Shown here piece after piece: positions 32,481 through 45,530 of a stretch of 64,000 nucleotides of DNA. Made by a program: the position numbers and the translations under genes. This stretch comes from Sinohyriopsis cumingii (taxonomy: Eukaryota > Mollusca > Bivalvia > Unionida > Unionidae). The stretch is taken from NCBI GenBank assembly GCA_028554795.2, contig CM068841.1:26221308-26285307 (forward strand), given 5' to 3'. The notes under the pieces were generated by a model. The model made no database searches and was not told where the DNA came from. It was given only the letters and a program-made list of their open reading frames with translations. Numbering within the stretch: the stretch's first letter is position 1; the number at the start of each line of letters is the position of its first letter.

Positions 32481-34129
32481 CTCAAAGAGTTAATTTCTCA
32501 GTTTCGACTTTTCCACTATTTGATGACGTTCTTAATGCACCGGATCTTGTCATATTTATCGGCTTCTCATCAGTGAGAGCAGTAATTGTCTGTGCATCAG
32601 ACGTCTTTTAGTCCATTCTGGTTATGCGACATAATTAGATTTAGCTGATAAGTGGCTCAGGTTTATTTTATAGCTGCTTGAAAGTTTGGATTTGCATTTG
32701 AATATAATTTGATTTCATATGAAGAAATGCGTGACTTAGCAATGAAATATCTTCATGACATAATTTATTTACGAACCGAATCATTTATAGTTTTCTTGCC
32801 AATGTGACAAGTAGTAGGTTCTTGTAGCTGATTCTATAAATCTGACTGTTTTATAAATGTGTTAAATTATTTTCTCTGTGATAGGATTTAATCTTCATTT
32901 ATTGCCATTTGTTAACATCCATTATATGTGTGGTTTTGAATATAAAACAGTTTTAAAATGAATTCAATGACAACAGCTAACCGGTAGACCAATAATGGAC
33001 GTGGGTTGAACGGATGCGTCTTAATGACATCACAACTACAGCAATCATGGCGACGCAGGTAAACCATTAGCACAAATGCTTGTAATTAATAGGCCATTTA
33101 TTTGAGGCTTCCAAGTGAGATATAGTTCGATTCATTCAAATCACACTTCGTAAAAAGAGTTAGGTATTCCTTTACCTTTTTGATTTCGTGTGCTTTTTAT
33201 AAATGCGCTTTTAGAGTATGATTATTTACATAAAAACTGCCACTCTGTACTAACGGATGCACATTAACCCTTGTGTATAACTTAAGAGGTTGTTGAAAAG
33301 AGGTGACCACATAGCTGCAGAAGCTTGCATGTCCGGAATTTAATACTAACGTCTTTGCAATTTTATGGGCCATGAGAAAGGAGTGGCGGCATTTGAAGGA
33401 TTCATTTAAGGAGTCACTAACCACATAAAGCGGATGGTACCTCTTCCATCTTACGTGCTCATCTGAATGTCTACCAACCGAGCAGACATCAGAGACGGCT
33501 TAAGAAAGGAGGACTTTATGAAATGTGGGGTCAATGCAGTCTGAGAGAAAACAACTGTTAACATTTTTCAAACAAGGTGTAAGTGTCTTTCATTCCGCAA
33601 GGCGATTGAGAAATAAGTTGCAAAGTTAATCTATCTCACATCTCTGCTGGTTACCTCTGCACTTTTTTCTAATGAAAACAAGAATAACCGAGTTCACCAA
33701 TAGTGACATCACGTACATTGCAAAAGTGTGTATAATATTTAACTCGTAAAGTTGATATGAAATTGGGTGTGAACTTACTACGTACTTATAATTTCATAAA
33801 CCATTAACTACGCCTTATAGTGTGCGTGTAATTTATTGGATTATTACAAGGGAAATTCTCCATAAATGCCAAAATACTTTTATAACAAAGATGTTTTTAG
33901 TAAGAAATTGTTTCAGTAATTAAGAGTTGTATATTTCAAACATTGTCATGCTAAGATGTGTTTTATAACGTAAACCGATTCTACTGATCTTACAACAAAA
34001 ACAATCTTCCAATGTGCAAAGGGGCATTTTCAACGCAGAATTAGACCCTGTATGGTTAGAAATTAGAAGTATAATTGGGTCTTTCCCTATTCCAAATGTT
34101 TATCTGACAGCGCTAAGAGCATCCTTTGC

Positions 34130-35268
34130 CTGGTAGGGGAATGTGATGACAGTGGTAAAGGTAATGCACACAGGTTACGACTGGTAGGGGAATGTGATGA
34201 CAGTGGTAAAGGTAATGCACACAGGTTACGACTGGTAGGGGAATGTGATGACAGTGGTAAAGGTAATGCACACAGGTTACGACTGGTAGGGGAATGTGAT
34301 GACAGTGGTAAAAGTAATGCACACAGGTTACGACTGGTAGGGGAATGTGATGACAGTGGTAAAGGTAATGCACACAGGTTGCGACTGGTAGGGGAATGTG
34401 ATGACAGTGGTAAAGGTAATGCACACAGGTTACGACTGGTAGGGGAATGTGATGACAGTGGTAAAGGTAATGCACACAGGTTGCGACTGGTAGGGGAATG
34501 TGATGACAGTGGTAAAAGTAAGGCTACACAGGTTACGACTGGTAGGGGAATGTTATTGCAGTGGTAAAAGTAAGGCTACACAGGTTACGACTGGTAGGGG
34601 AATGTGATTGAAGTGGTAAAAGTAAGGCTCCACAGGTTACGACTGGTAGGGGAATGTGATTGAAGTGGTAAAAGTAAGGCTACACAGGTTACGACTGGTA
34701 GGGGAATGTGATTGAAGTGGTAAAAGTAAGGCTACACAGGTTACGACTGGTAGGGGAATGTGATTGAAGTGGTAAAAGTAAGGCTACACAGGTTACGACT
34801 GGTAGGGGAATGTGATGACAGTGGTAAAGGTAATGCACACAGGTTACGACTGGTAGGGGAATGTGATGACAGTGGTAAAGGTAATGCACACAGGTTACGA
34901 CTGGTAGGGGAATGTGATTGAAGTGGTAAAAGTAAGGCTCCACAGGTTACGACTGGTAGGGGAATGTGATTGAAGTGGTAAAAGTAAGGCTACACAGGTT
35001 ACGACTGGTAGGGGAATGTGATTGCAGTGGTAAAAGTAAGGCTCCACAGGTTACGACTGGTAGGGGAATGTGATTGAAGTGGTAAAAGTAAGGCTACACA
35101 GGTTACGACTGGTAGGGGAATGTGATTGCAGTGGTAAAAGTAAGGCTCCACAGGTTACGACTGGTAGGGGAATGTGATTGCAGTGGTAAAGGTAAGGCTA
35201 CACAGATTACGACTGGTAGAGGAATGTGATGTCAGTGGTAAAAGTAAGGCTATACAGGTTACGACTTC
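34130..35268. repeat. 51-bp minisatellite, about 22 units in two sequence types
   Basis: Units start GGTAGGGGAATGTGAT. Type 1 continues GACAGTGGTAAAGGTAATG; type 2 continues TGAAGTGGTAAAAGTAAGG. The array begins with about eight type-1 units, changes to type 2, has a two-unit return to type 1 at about 34,800-34,900, then type 2 to the end. Since 51 is divisible by three, long open frames with 17-residue periods arise on both strands; these are not genes. Confidence 0.96.
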
Positions 35269-35269
35269 A

Positions 35270-37330
35270 GAGGTACCAGTTACATAACATGTTTCTTAGT
35301 TTTGAAATAACACAGCTGAAAATTGAATATAACTATTCTGAATAAATTAAGTCAATTATTCATTTGAAAACAAGTCAATAAAAGTAAATCATCAAACGGC
35401 TTGAAGACAGACACTGAGTTATATCAAAATCAACAAAATAAAATATTAAAATCTAAAGTACAAAAATTAAGAAATCCATTTTGGACGGAAAAGCTTGACA
35501 ATAATTCAAGGTGATATAAACACATGCTGTTTCGAAACTTGTTTCTTTATTATGAAATAACAATGTGGAAAATTGTATGCAACCTCGAGTGAAAAAAACA
35601 AAACAAATGTTGAAAATAATTCAATCAAATATTAATGATCAAATAGCCTGAAAACAGATGCACAATTATCGAATGAATACACAAATATTAAGTATATTAA
35701 ATAATGAAATAGTAATACATCAATCTTGGACCAAGGAGTAAGATACTATTAACTAAAGGTGTTATATCAACATGTCGGTATATTGCATAAAGTTGAATAG
35801 TGGATGAATTTAAGTTTTCAAGTTTTCTAAAAAGTAATTATAATGCAGAACATACTTATATGCGAAGGTGACCTTTACAAAGGTCATTAAGCTTATGTCC
35901 TAAGTGACATCTATCAGGGTCATCATGGATACTATATTTACATTAGACCTTTCTGACCCTTATTCATGCTCTAATTATATCATAAGTGACCTTTCATAAT
36001 TATTAATGCTATAATTATATCCTTTATGACCTTTATCAATGCCATAATTAAGAATGTCGTCACATTGACTCTCATAAATATACCCTTTATTACCATTATC
36101 AGCGTCATCGCTATATCTTTTAAGAAGATAAGTTTTCAATACTGTATTCCTTGTAATCGTTCATACTCTCTAACGTTTGCACATCATGAAACCTGTACAT
36201 TATAATGATTTACTGTATTCACATTTTTTGTACATAATTTTTTATTATTTAAAACATTGCAAATACTGTAGTTAAGATTTAGCAGTACATTACATTTTTA
36301 ATTTAAGTTTTTTATATAATTAGTTCATCCTCCAAATTATCAAAAATAAGTCAAAATGTTTTTAAAAACAAATAATCTTGTAATGAAAAGTAAAGTGACC
36401 GTAACAGGCTATTTGATTTTATCAACACATTCCCATTCGAAATTAACAAAAATGAAATAAGATCTACCTACAAAATAGCAAGATATAGAGATGACGGGCA
36501 AATTTTGCTGACAGAGTTTTCTATGTTAATAAAAATTCGTATTCTTATCCATTTGACTCACAATAATAGCCACTATGATCAATTCAAATTTAAAATGACA
36601 ATGAATAAAGTCCACATGCATGTAACATTTCTTGCAATCAGAAAATGTTTGTTCCACGTGTGTGTACAATGTCTTCCAGGAAATGTTCTTCACATATCTT
36701 CATATAATGTCACTGGTGAAGTTTGCACTCAAAACCACCAAAATAAAGATAATTATTTAATTTAATTTGATAAGCACAAATTCTTTTGACATTTATCTAA
36801 CTGTTCGTATCAAGAAAATTTCAGAAGTGTGATATCGCATGAGTTATTTTAAACAAATTAACGAAATACCTAATACAAGAATCCCGTTTTCTATAAAACG
36901 CTGTTAATAGCTAAAGATAATCCAGGTCCTTGAACACAAATTTAATTTCTTGTGAGAACAGGAAAGCTTAAATCATAGGTAAATCAACCAGGGTCTTGGG
37001 ATTATTTAAAAGAACCTCTTATCATACTCAGACTAGTTGCATTATACTTACATCTGATTGGCTAATGTTTCAAGACCGACTTGAATCAGACACCAGAGTT
37101 TTGAGTTCAGTCCGACTTTGTGCAGGAGAATAGTTTAACAAGTACTGGTCCTGTAAGCGTTTTCTCATATTTAAAAAACTTTTAACCAGCAGTATCCAGA
37201 AAATGTTTCAGCTATTATTGACAGTGACCTTATCATTTCTAAGACCATTTGTTTAGGAAGATCATAATTCCGTCTGAGTCATCTCCGTGACAATTTGGGT
37301 CAGCTACACAGCCAATACTCCTCACAAGCA
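35270..37330. other. Unassigned AT-rich DNA
   Basis: I see no supported gene. Bases 35,870-36,110 contain loose repeats of GACCTTTATCAATGC-like words. An 86-codon frame at 36,505-36,765 shows no recognisable motif. Confidence 0.6.
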
Positions 37331-37337
37331 TTCGGAT

Positions 37338-37545
37338 AATCAATGACCTTGAATTGTTGCAACATTCAATTCTGATACTAAGAATGACCTTGAATTCATG
37401 CAACATTTATGTCTGATATAAAGAATGACCTTGAATTCATGCAACCTTCAGGTCTGATATAATGATCTTGAATTGATGCAACTTTCAAGTGTAATACTAA
37501 TAGTAATCTTGAATTCGTGCAACATTTAAGTCTGATACTAAGACA
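37338..37545. repeat. About 54-bp tandem repeat, 4-5 units
   Basis: Units carry GACCTTGAATTCATGCAACA and GTCTGATACTAAGAAT with increasing divergence to the right. From 37,546 to 38,850 nothing is identified. Confidence 0.85.
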
Positions 37546-38869
37546 ACGCGAAAAATCTTGGACTTTAAAACAATGAATAATAAATAGATCACTGAATAAA
37601 TAAGTATGAGTGCTTACTTCTGATATTGTCTTAATTATGTCAAGCCTAAAGCTTAATCGGGCATATTTATATCTAACAAATGAGCTATGTTTATTCGATA
37701 CTGTATGAGCATCATAAAACTGAGTGAAACTGTTCGAACTCAGTTGTTCAGAAGGATTGCAAAACCTGCTAATTGTTTGCTCGTCGCTCCAGATTCAAGA
37801 CCGGTAGTAAATTGGGGTAGATTGATTCCCCTGACTTATCATGTGATGCGGCCTTCAATGACCTTTGTCTTGCATCCAACTGCTTTTGGGTCTCAACTGC
37901 AATATGGATCCCGTTTGCCTGGCGTTCTTGTCTTGTTGTGTGTAACTATTATCCTTGCTCTCTTTTTACACAATTCTGTTACATATATTTGATTTAATTT
38001 ATATTTGATTTACAAGGAATTTTGATATTTTCCAGAAAATTCAGTTTGACCTGAATCATTCCATAAATACCTAATAATAGAAACACTTGTTTTTAGTTCT
38101 GACTTAGTTCCTGGCCTTGATTGAGGGTCATGTAAACAACTTCTATTCTCAGAGTTAAATAATTGGTTCTTATCAAGGACATACAGGGACTACGTAATTT
38201 TATTTTATATGTATTCATGTTCACGTGATCCTCTATTTCGCTATTAGGCATTTCCTCTCATTGATAGGACTTGTGTTTTTTAATTCTTAGATTACAATTT
38301 GGATTTAATTTGCAATACCATAAGTTCTTTTTTCTTATGTTTTTACTTTTTAGTCTAGGGAAATAAATTATTTGTTAAATTTTACAAAGCTTGTTGTCTT
38401 CACTCATTTCTGTTACTTATTTGAAGAGCATAGACTCGTAACACCATCTACCGTTCTGACACCGCTTGTATCTTTAAGCGTGATAAGTGTTTAACTGCCA
38501 TCAGCTAACCTATCGCAATACATTTCTATATTTGGAGTAGAACGAAACAAAGCTACGGTAGTATTATTCAGTTCTTCGTTCGCTATTAAATTCCGCAGGC
38601 CAGTTGGTGGAGTTAGCACATCATAATTCCCCTGGAATTTGTTATTGATATTTTTAGTTTTAGTCTTCTCCATATCAGCAGCTCCAGGGACGAAAGTTTT
38701 GTGCTTCCCATGTTGATTTCGCCAGTCATATTTCACTGAGACACAGGCAAGACACATACAGTAACATTTGATTGCCAATGACAACCCCTGATTTTGTCCA
38801 GCAGAAAGTGCACACCCTTGAGAAAATTATTATTCGTTTCAGTAGAAAAAAGCAACACTTTACGCTCGC

Positions 38870-41220
38870 ATATTTGTGATCTTTTATGCAAACATATTTA
38901 GCGAGCAAGATATAGCATTACCAGATTTTAGCAGTCATTCTTTGAGTTCATCATCAGAAAGTGTTGACACTGTATGTGTATCATTAAATTTGAGAAAGAA
39001 GACATCAAGAAATCAAAACATGTTTTGTTTCCAGATTGTCACTATATTAACGTCGGTCAAAATTGTCGCGGCAAACCAAACTTCCTTTCTAAAAATAAAC
39101 TTCTTAACAACGGGCTCATTTATGACAAAGTAATTATACAATTAATCCTGGCCAAGATGAATACAAAACATTTAGTAACTTTACTGAAGACATACGGATC
39201 TCTGCTGATGCTGATTCAGGTCCTGGAATCAGATACTATAGCGGTCCATCTGAAGATATGACAGAAGTTGCTAACGGACATCAAACAAGCGGGCAATATT
39301 AGCATGAAAGTTGACTGTGAAACAGTAGAAATACTAGACCATTTACATCATTACTTATTAATACCGTCAAAAGAGTTTTGTACAATGATTTCATAGAGAT
39401 GTCGCACACTCTTCTTTTTAATTGAAAGCCAGCTCAAGGAAGTAACAGTGATTTTATCGTCAGATAGAGTACGATCATAGAGTTATTGCAGTACATGCGC
39501 AATTCCGCGGATATATGGAATTCGCTATATAAATATTTCAGCAGGCAACAACATGTTCAGATATCTTAATTCAGTTAAGAAGCAGAAACGATGATAACCT
39601 TCATCACAGGAGTGCACAATGTTGACATTGCTGATAAAATGAAAAGAATGATTAGTGAGTAAGATCACACTGGCGACAACATATTAATCGAGCGAAATTA
39701 TTATACGCTCAAGACGTGAATAGCACTAAAAGAATGTTACAGAGTTGACTTCACGATCCCTAACAGCTTGAGAGATCTGCTTGGATGAAGATAGCGTTTC
39801 CTATGGCACACTTCCTGTAAACATTGGTGATATAAACAGTTTGCCCATGAATTGTTCGGCAGCTGAATGATCATTTGAAGGCAAGGTGGACATAGCCATG
39901 TTATTTATGGGTTCAGTCCTAATACACAATTCGGATCTTTGATGACGGTGAATCCATTTTTACTAATGTATTTTCAATTACAGACCAATCAGGAAGTAAT
40001 GTTAATTGACGAGTGCGTAATAATTTATTTGCATATGCGAACACTCGTCAAAACTCTGTAACCAAGTTACATATATGAAATCATTACAAAGTAAGCGCCA
40101 AAAAAATCATAAAGTTATTTGTATCATCACCATTCACAAACAACAACAAGGGTGTTGCCAGACACAGTGAAAGTGCCACCTTTGCATTAGGATCTTCAGT
40201 AGGACAATAAAATGTTGGCAAGAGGAAGGGATCGCCAATTGCACTGAAGCCTGTCCAGAAAGCATCAAGGAAATTACATCAACTAAAAAAAACTAAGTTC
40301 GTGATTACTAGTACTTACAAACGTATTTCCAATAGTGCTGAAGGAATTTTGGATGAGCTCGACATGGGAACATCAGAAGTCGATATGAAAGAAGAAGTAT
40401 CAAATATAATGGCAAAATCCTGTCCTAAAAGAAGTGTTGTGTAACATGTACGTGTAAACATACTGTCTAGGTTTACCCCTGAGTACTTTAAACAATTTAA
40501 TGAAGCTTCTATTTATGAGTCAACCACAGAATTCGAATATCTGGAATACTTGAACAAAGATTCGCACCAGATGAATAAACCTGGTAGATGATTTATTGAA
40601 ACGAGATATGAAGACGTTTACTTGTTTCCCGTAAAGTTTCTCTTGAATTCAGAGGATATTTGGAAACATCTGCTGCTTCCTCTGACAATGTTGCAGCCAA
40701 TGGAATGGTGGCCTTAGAAAGCAAGGGCTGGAGTTTAACTAAGACGGCATGATACCAGTCAGACAGTTCATGTCGACCACAGCAGAAGTTTTGCAACAAA
40801 TATATTCAAGTACAAAGATAGCAGCAATGGTACGGCAGAAACCATAGAGTTCCAACCGCTACAGAGTGTTTGTCAGTGGCAGCTGCTGATAATGGTGCTA
40901 ATTTTACATGACTAGTTTTAAAATAAATAATGTTAGTGTTACATACAACTCGGGCTTTGCAATGACGTTTGTATGCTCTTGCCAATACAATCCAGTTTGG
41001 TTTTTTTGCTGAGACATTGATACACTTTTTTGAAGGTGTTAAGCATATGCTGGTATCGGAGCAAACTGGACCTTTCACGTACGTTCTGTTTGTGTTAATG
41101 ACATATAATTCATTGTTAGTAAGTTATCGTTTTCGATGCTAAGGAAAGCCAATACAACTGCACCGTGGTGACAATTATGGCGTTCGTTTCGTACAAAGTC
41201 AGCTTGATGAAGTTGAATAT
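38870..41220 (+). other. Possible upstream remains of a Polinton polymerase region
   Basis: This stretch has several open fragments on plus that keep amino-acid-like character between stops, for example near 40,200-40,440 (KPVQKASRK, then EVDMKEEVSNIM). They lie directly upstream of the recognisable polymerase at 41,221 and are less AT-rich than the surroundings. I cannot name a domain. They may be the N-terminal part of that polymerase or other genes of the same dead element. Support is weak. Confidence 0.25.
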
Positions 41221-43275
41221 ATGTATCAAACTTATCCTATAAGAATAATTTATACTGCTGAAGCTGAAGAAGAAAAAGAAAACTTTTTCAAGTCAGGATT
41301 TTGCTGGATTTGTAACCGATTCATTGGGGATGAACATGTATATGACCGTAGTCATTTCACGGGAAACTATCGTAACGTTGGTCATAACAAATGTAATATG
41401 CGCTTAAAGATGCCAGGGTCATTTCCTGTCATGTTCCATAATCTGCGCGCTTATGACAAGTCAAGTATTGTGGAACGTTTTCTTAAGAGAAAAAAAACAT
41501 ATATTCAAAAATACCATGGATAAATACTTGTAATTTTCACTTGATTAGCTGCGTTTTATTGATAACATTCAGTTTTAAGCACATCATTGAAAAAAGTGGC
41601 GAACATACAGCGATATTTGGATACCCATAGAAGAATTTCCTGATGAAAAAGTGATAAGCGCTAAGGAATTTACAAATATGACTAGATGTCTTCGCGGCAA
41701 AAATTTGATGAAACTAATTTGCCGCAAAATAATACTTGTACAACACAAAATGACTCACACGTTTCTGATGCAGACTATGGCCAATCTAGTAAGGTAAGAC
41801 ACAATAGTCTAGGAGAATATCATGACTTGTATATGCAAATGGATTTGCTGTTGCTTGCAGGCGTGAATAGCTTATTACCTGTTGGATTCTCTTGTTCTCG
41901 TTTGGGATTAGATGCAGCGCTTAAAGTGACAAATGTCAGGAGTTGCTGACCGATATTGACATACATAAGTATTTTCGAAAAGGTGTTATGGGGTGGAATT
42001 TCTCCAATCCCGCATGTCATTCTATCTCCTACAACCAATATCTGCCTGGATATGACGAATCGCAGGAATCTAAGTAAATTATGAATCTTGATAAAACATA
42101 ATTTGTACGAATGGGTCATGCCTCAAAGGCTACCTGTTGGTGAGTTTGCATGGATTGCGATAAAAGAAAATGTCACAGGAAATGTATTACAGAGAGATGA
42201 TGATTGTAGCTACATTTTAGAAGATGCTCTCGAGTATCAACATTGCAAAGGTGACCTGCATAATGATTAGTCTTTCTGCATAATGATGGGCCTTTCTCGC
42301 CAGAACGCATGATAATGTATGGTTCGCTGCTAAGTACGTATGCGGCAGCGCTTAAGGAAATACCTGGCGTTGGACATTGTAAAATTCCAAAGCTGATCTT
42401 TAATTTGCTAGATAACATGCGATTAGAAGAAACAAAAACTTCAATGACCTAAGGCAATATCTTGACTTAGAATTAAGGCTGATCAGAATTTATCGTGTAA
42501 AGAAATTAAGAAAAAAGAGCCTGGCTGAAACCTTGCATTGATTTTAATACTACAAAGACATCCGCTGTTACAAATATCTTTTTTATGCTCGGTAATAACT
42601 CTTTCTTTTTGAAGCGACGTAACATACTGGTTGCAGATCCATCTATTATTTCGATAAAAATATTTGATGAAAATGTAGTTGCAATCCCACGAAGAAAAAA
42701 AAATCTCTGAAATTAAATAAACCAATATATGTTGGTTACACTGTACCTGAGCAGTCCAAGTGGCTAAGTGGCTCTGTATGACATCCATTGCAACGTTATA
42801 GGAACAAATTATGGCGACAAACACCAGGTTGCATCTTTCTGATAGAGACTCCTAAATCATGAAATACTGACAAAATCTATTTATGACGACATGTTTGCAA
42901 TGAAGGACAAATTTGATTTTTCTGGTTGTACCCGGATTGATGATAGCCTGGTTAGCATGTTCTATGATGACATCAACAAGAAAAGTATATGGCAATCGTA
43001 GATGTTATTGCTCTCGGGTTCAAGATCGAACAAGTACCTGCTAAAGTAGTTGGACCAATCAAAGAAGCGTTCTAATGGAATGAAGAAAAGGTTGTCTAAA
43101 TATTATTTCATATGATAATTATAAGCACGGATATCTGCCTGAAACCAATAATCGACGATAAACATAATCAGATCATATAACCAGGTTTTAAGTCTTATAT
43201 CACTAAAGGAGACTGTATTTTCTGCATACGATGACAAAAGATTTGTCCTTGATGGAAAAGCACATGCTCTTTGCA
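41221..43275 (+). pseudogene. Classic Polinton-type DNA polymerase B, heavily decayed
   Basis: Successive plus-strand fragments follow the order of protein-primed Polinton PolB. 41,221-41,523: FCWICNRFIGDEHVYDRSHF...NKCNM, the CxxC/H zinc-like block, then MFHNLRAYDKSSI. 41,800-41,950: LGEYHDLYMQMDLLLLAG. Near 42,080-42,117: the remains of motif A (NLD, then LYEWVM across a shift). 42,240-42,400: LHND, then an ALKEIPGVGHCKIPKL stretch. Near 43,210-43,270: AYDDKRFVLDG in shifted frames, the conserved C-terminus. There are many frameshifts and stops, so it is older than the element at 15-32 kb and of a different polymerase lineage. No terminal repeats were found. Confidence 0.8.
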
Positions 43276-44324
43276 GGATTGAACCTAACATAAGCAAAAA
43301 TAGAGCATCAAGTATGCCCAAAATATAGCAAACAGACCTTTCTTAGTGCTCAAGTAAAATTAAACGTGTGTCTTGGTTTGTTGACTTGAACATAAGACTT
43401 TTTAGTCAGGCCAGTACAGCAGTATTAAATCGCACCTTTGTTAGCACCTAGACTCGGAGTTTTGCTTACCGAAGGAAACCTTTCTTGCTCGCGGGTTTCT
43501 AAGTTTGTGCCTCTACTGGTCACGAGTTTTTAACATTACTGGCATCAACACATGACTACTCATTATGTTTTCCTTTGTAACACCCACCTCAATGTTCGCT
43601 AATTTATTGTCTTCCTTGTTACCTTTCAGGTGGTTTATGACAAGAGTTTCTAGTATAACTCTATGATGGCACATGAATACAAGGCGAACAACCAACAATA
43701 TTATTTGTACAGTAATAGATAAAGAAACCCTAACAATGATGTAACTATTTTGTCTAACTGCTTGAAAATTAAACGTACGTGTTTGATATGCCGTATTTCA
43801 CCAAATAAGGAGTGCTTACTAAACGCCATCATTATAATAAATTATGGTCTGTAATTGTTCCTTGAAGCAGCCAAACAGAGAACAAGATAAAACAATATAT
43901 AAACATAATGATCAATACAGCTACATTGCAAAAACAAGGAAATCCAGAACTCGCAGATAGGCAAATAGGTTGTTTTTTATTCCTTTGCAGAAAAACTAAA
44001 ACGAACGGTCGCTAGTGTCAAGTGTGTTCTCAATCTTAAACAGAGTGTTAAAAACTTCTTATTCGCCTGACACAGTATTTGTTGCATCTACCCGGCGCGC
44101 TGTTTTCTAGCGCTTACCGACTTCTCAGATTAATTATCCATCTGGTAACAGCCACTAGGTTTTAAACTCTGATTTATATCCATTCAGATGTTCGACTCAT
44201 CTGTCTATGCTTTAAACTGCAATAAGTATGTAACCTTTATTATTCGTAGTTTTGGTAAGAATCTTTCATGCCGCAAGACGTGTCTCACGTCTTCGTTTTC
44301 ATTCGCTTCATATGTTGTAGATGG

Positions 44325-44330
<6 letters not shown>
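43276..44330. other. Unassigned DNA
   Basis: No supported gene or repeat family. A (CT)n tract follows at 44,330-44,360. Confidence 0.5.
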
Positions 44331-44363
<33 letters not shown>

Positions 44364-44780
44364 CTATGATATATACGTATGTTTCTCTCTCTGACTGTTT
44401 ACAGTGTATTGTATGTAAACGCTGGTACAGACATTAAAGATATGACATTATAAATATGCCAACATTCACACTTAGTAAGAAAAAGGCGACTTTTGGCCAC
44501 AACGGTATGGTAAGTCTAGGTCATGAGCTTTTACAGATAACAGACTTCGCATACAAAATTTTTGACGACAAATATGTTATCAGGATAGTTCTTCATCATC
44601 TGGTATGCCCCTTCTTTTGACTATGGAATTGATTTGGTGACTGTCGCATTTGGTAAGGTTGGGGAGGGGTGCTCCCAATCCATTATTTAAATTACCATAG
44701 AAGTCCCACCCTGGGCTCAATTTTGTAGGGAGTGAGATAAGTGATAGAGAGAGGTAAGGTTCCGAGCCCCCAGTCAGCAA

Positions 44781-45530
44781 TGCCGACAGTTAAATTATTG
44801 AGAACACAAAAGGTGAAATTCAAAAGAATAATAATTTAATACAATTAAATATTCAAATGATAATAATTTCCCAATCACTCTTCTTCCTCTCGACCAAGTG
44901 ATAGCTTATTGCATCTTTTGATTTATAGTGTGAGATCGCTTTTCCATCTGTCCTTGTTTTTTACTCATCTGTATCTCTCCTATCCCGCCAATTTCTTCTC
45001 TCCTTCCGACTTCCCTCCTAACGCCTTCTCCTAGACTGTTCCTTCTCCAATTCCACCTCCTCGACTCCTTTTCCTCCTCCTCCTTGACTCTGCTCTCCGA
45101 CTAGCCTTCGATTCATAATCGCCTTCTCCACTCGTCTCTACTCGGTCTCTCTCCTAGAGAATCGGGACTAAACCACACCGGAAGTTTGTCCTTTAAATTC
45201 TTCCTTTACGAAGCTTTGTCTTTCTTTAGAATTTCCTAAGTTTTCCTGTCAATTTACGAGTGGCTTTCCCGGACTTATATCTTTAACTTTCCAGCACGGT
45301 GTTTCACAATTGCTGAAGTTTCTTGTCTAAATTACTCAATTAAATTCTTATTGAAATGGTGACCACACCCTCTCTCAATTCCGATTTGATATCGTTTCTA
45401 CCATGTTCTATTCAACTTTGCAGACAATGCTCCGGCCGTCTGTCAACGTGGTGAAATTTGAGACGCTAATAAGGGTCCTTTGTTCTTGAAAAAGCTCTCA
45501 ACGTCCACATGTGATTTTTGACACCCAACA
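44781..45530 (-). mobile_element. Candidate LTR of a retrotransposon with tRNA-Pro-like primer site
   Basis: On the minus strand the segment starts TGTTGGGTGTCA and ends TGTCGGCA, the usual TG...CA. Eight bases after its end comes TGGGGGCTCG (complement of 44,763-44,772), identical to the first ten bases of the tRNA-Pro primer-binding site of murine leukaemia viruses. A purine-rich section (pyrimidine-rich on plus, 44,870-45,160) lies inside. A short open frame follows the primer site (44,580-44,700), perhaps the start of gag. I found no second LTR, gag or pol, so this is a fragment at best. Confidence 0.45.

Noticed and set aside
34113-35268. CRISPR-like regularly spaced repeats
   Set aside because: The 51-bp units are contiguous without unique spacers and the genome is eukaryotic; it is a minisatellite.
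36505-37992. Frames of 86 and 101 codons (36,505 and 37,687)
   Set aside because: No domain and no flanking support; expected by chance at this length.
38491-38784. 97-codon minus-strand frame near the second polymerase
   Set aside because: No recognisable motif and opposite strand; not enough to call a gene.
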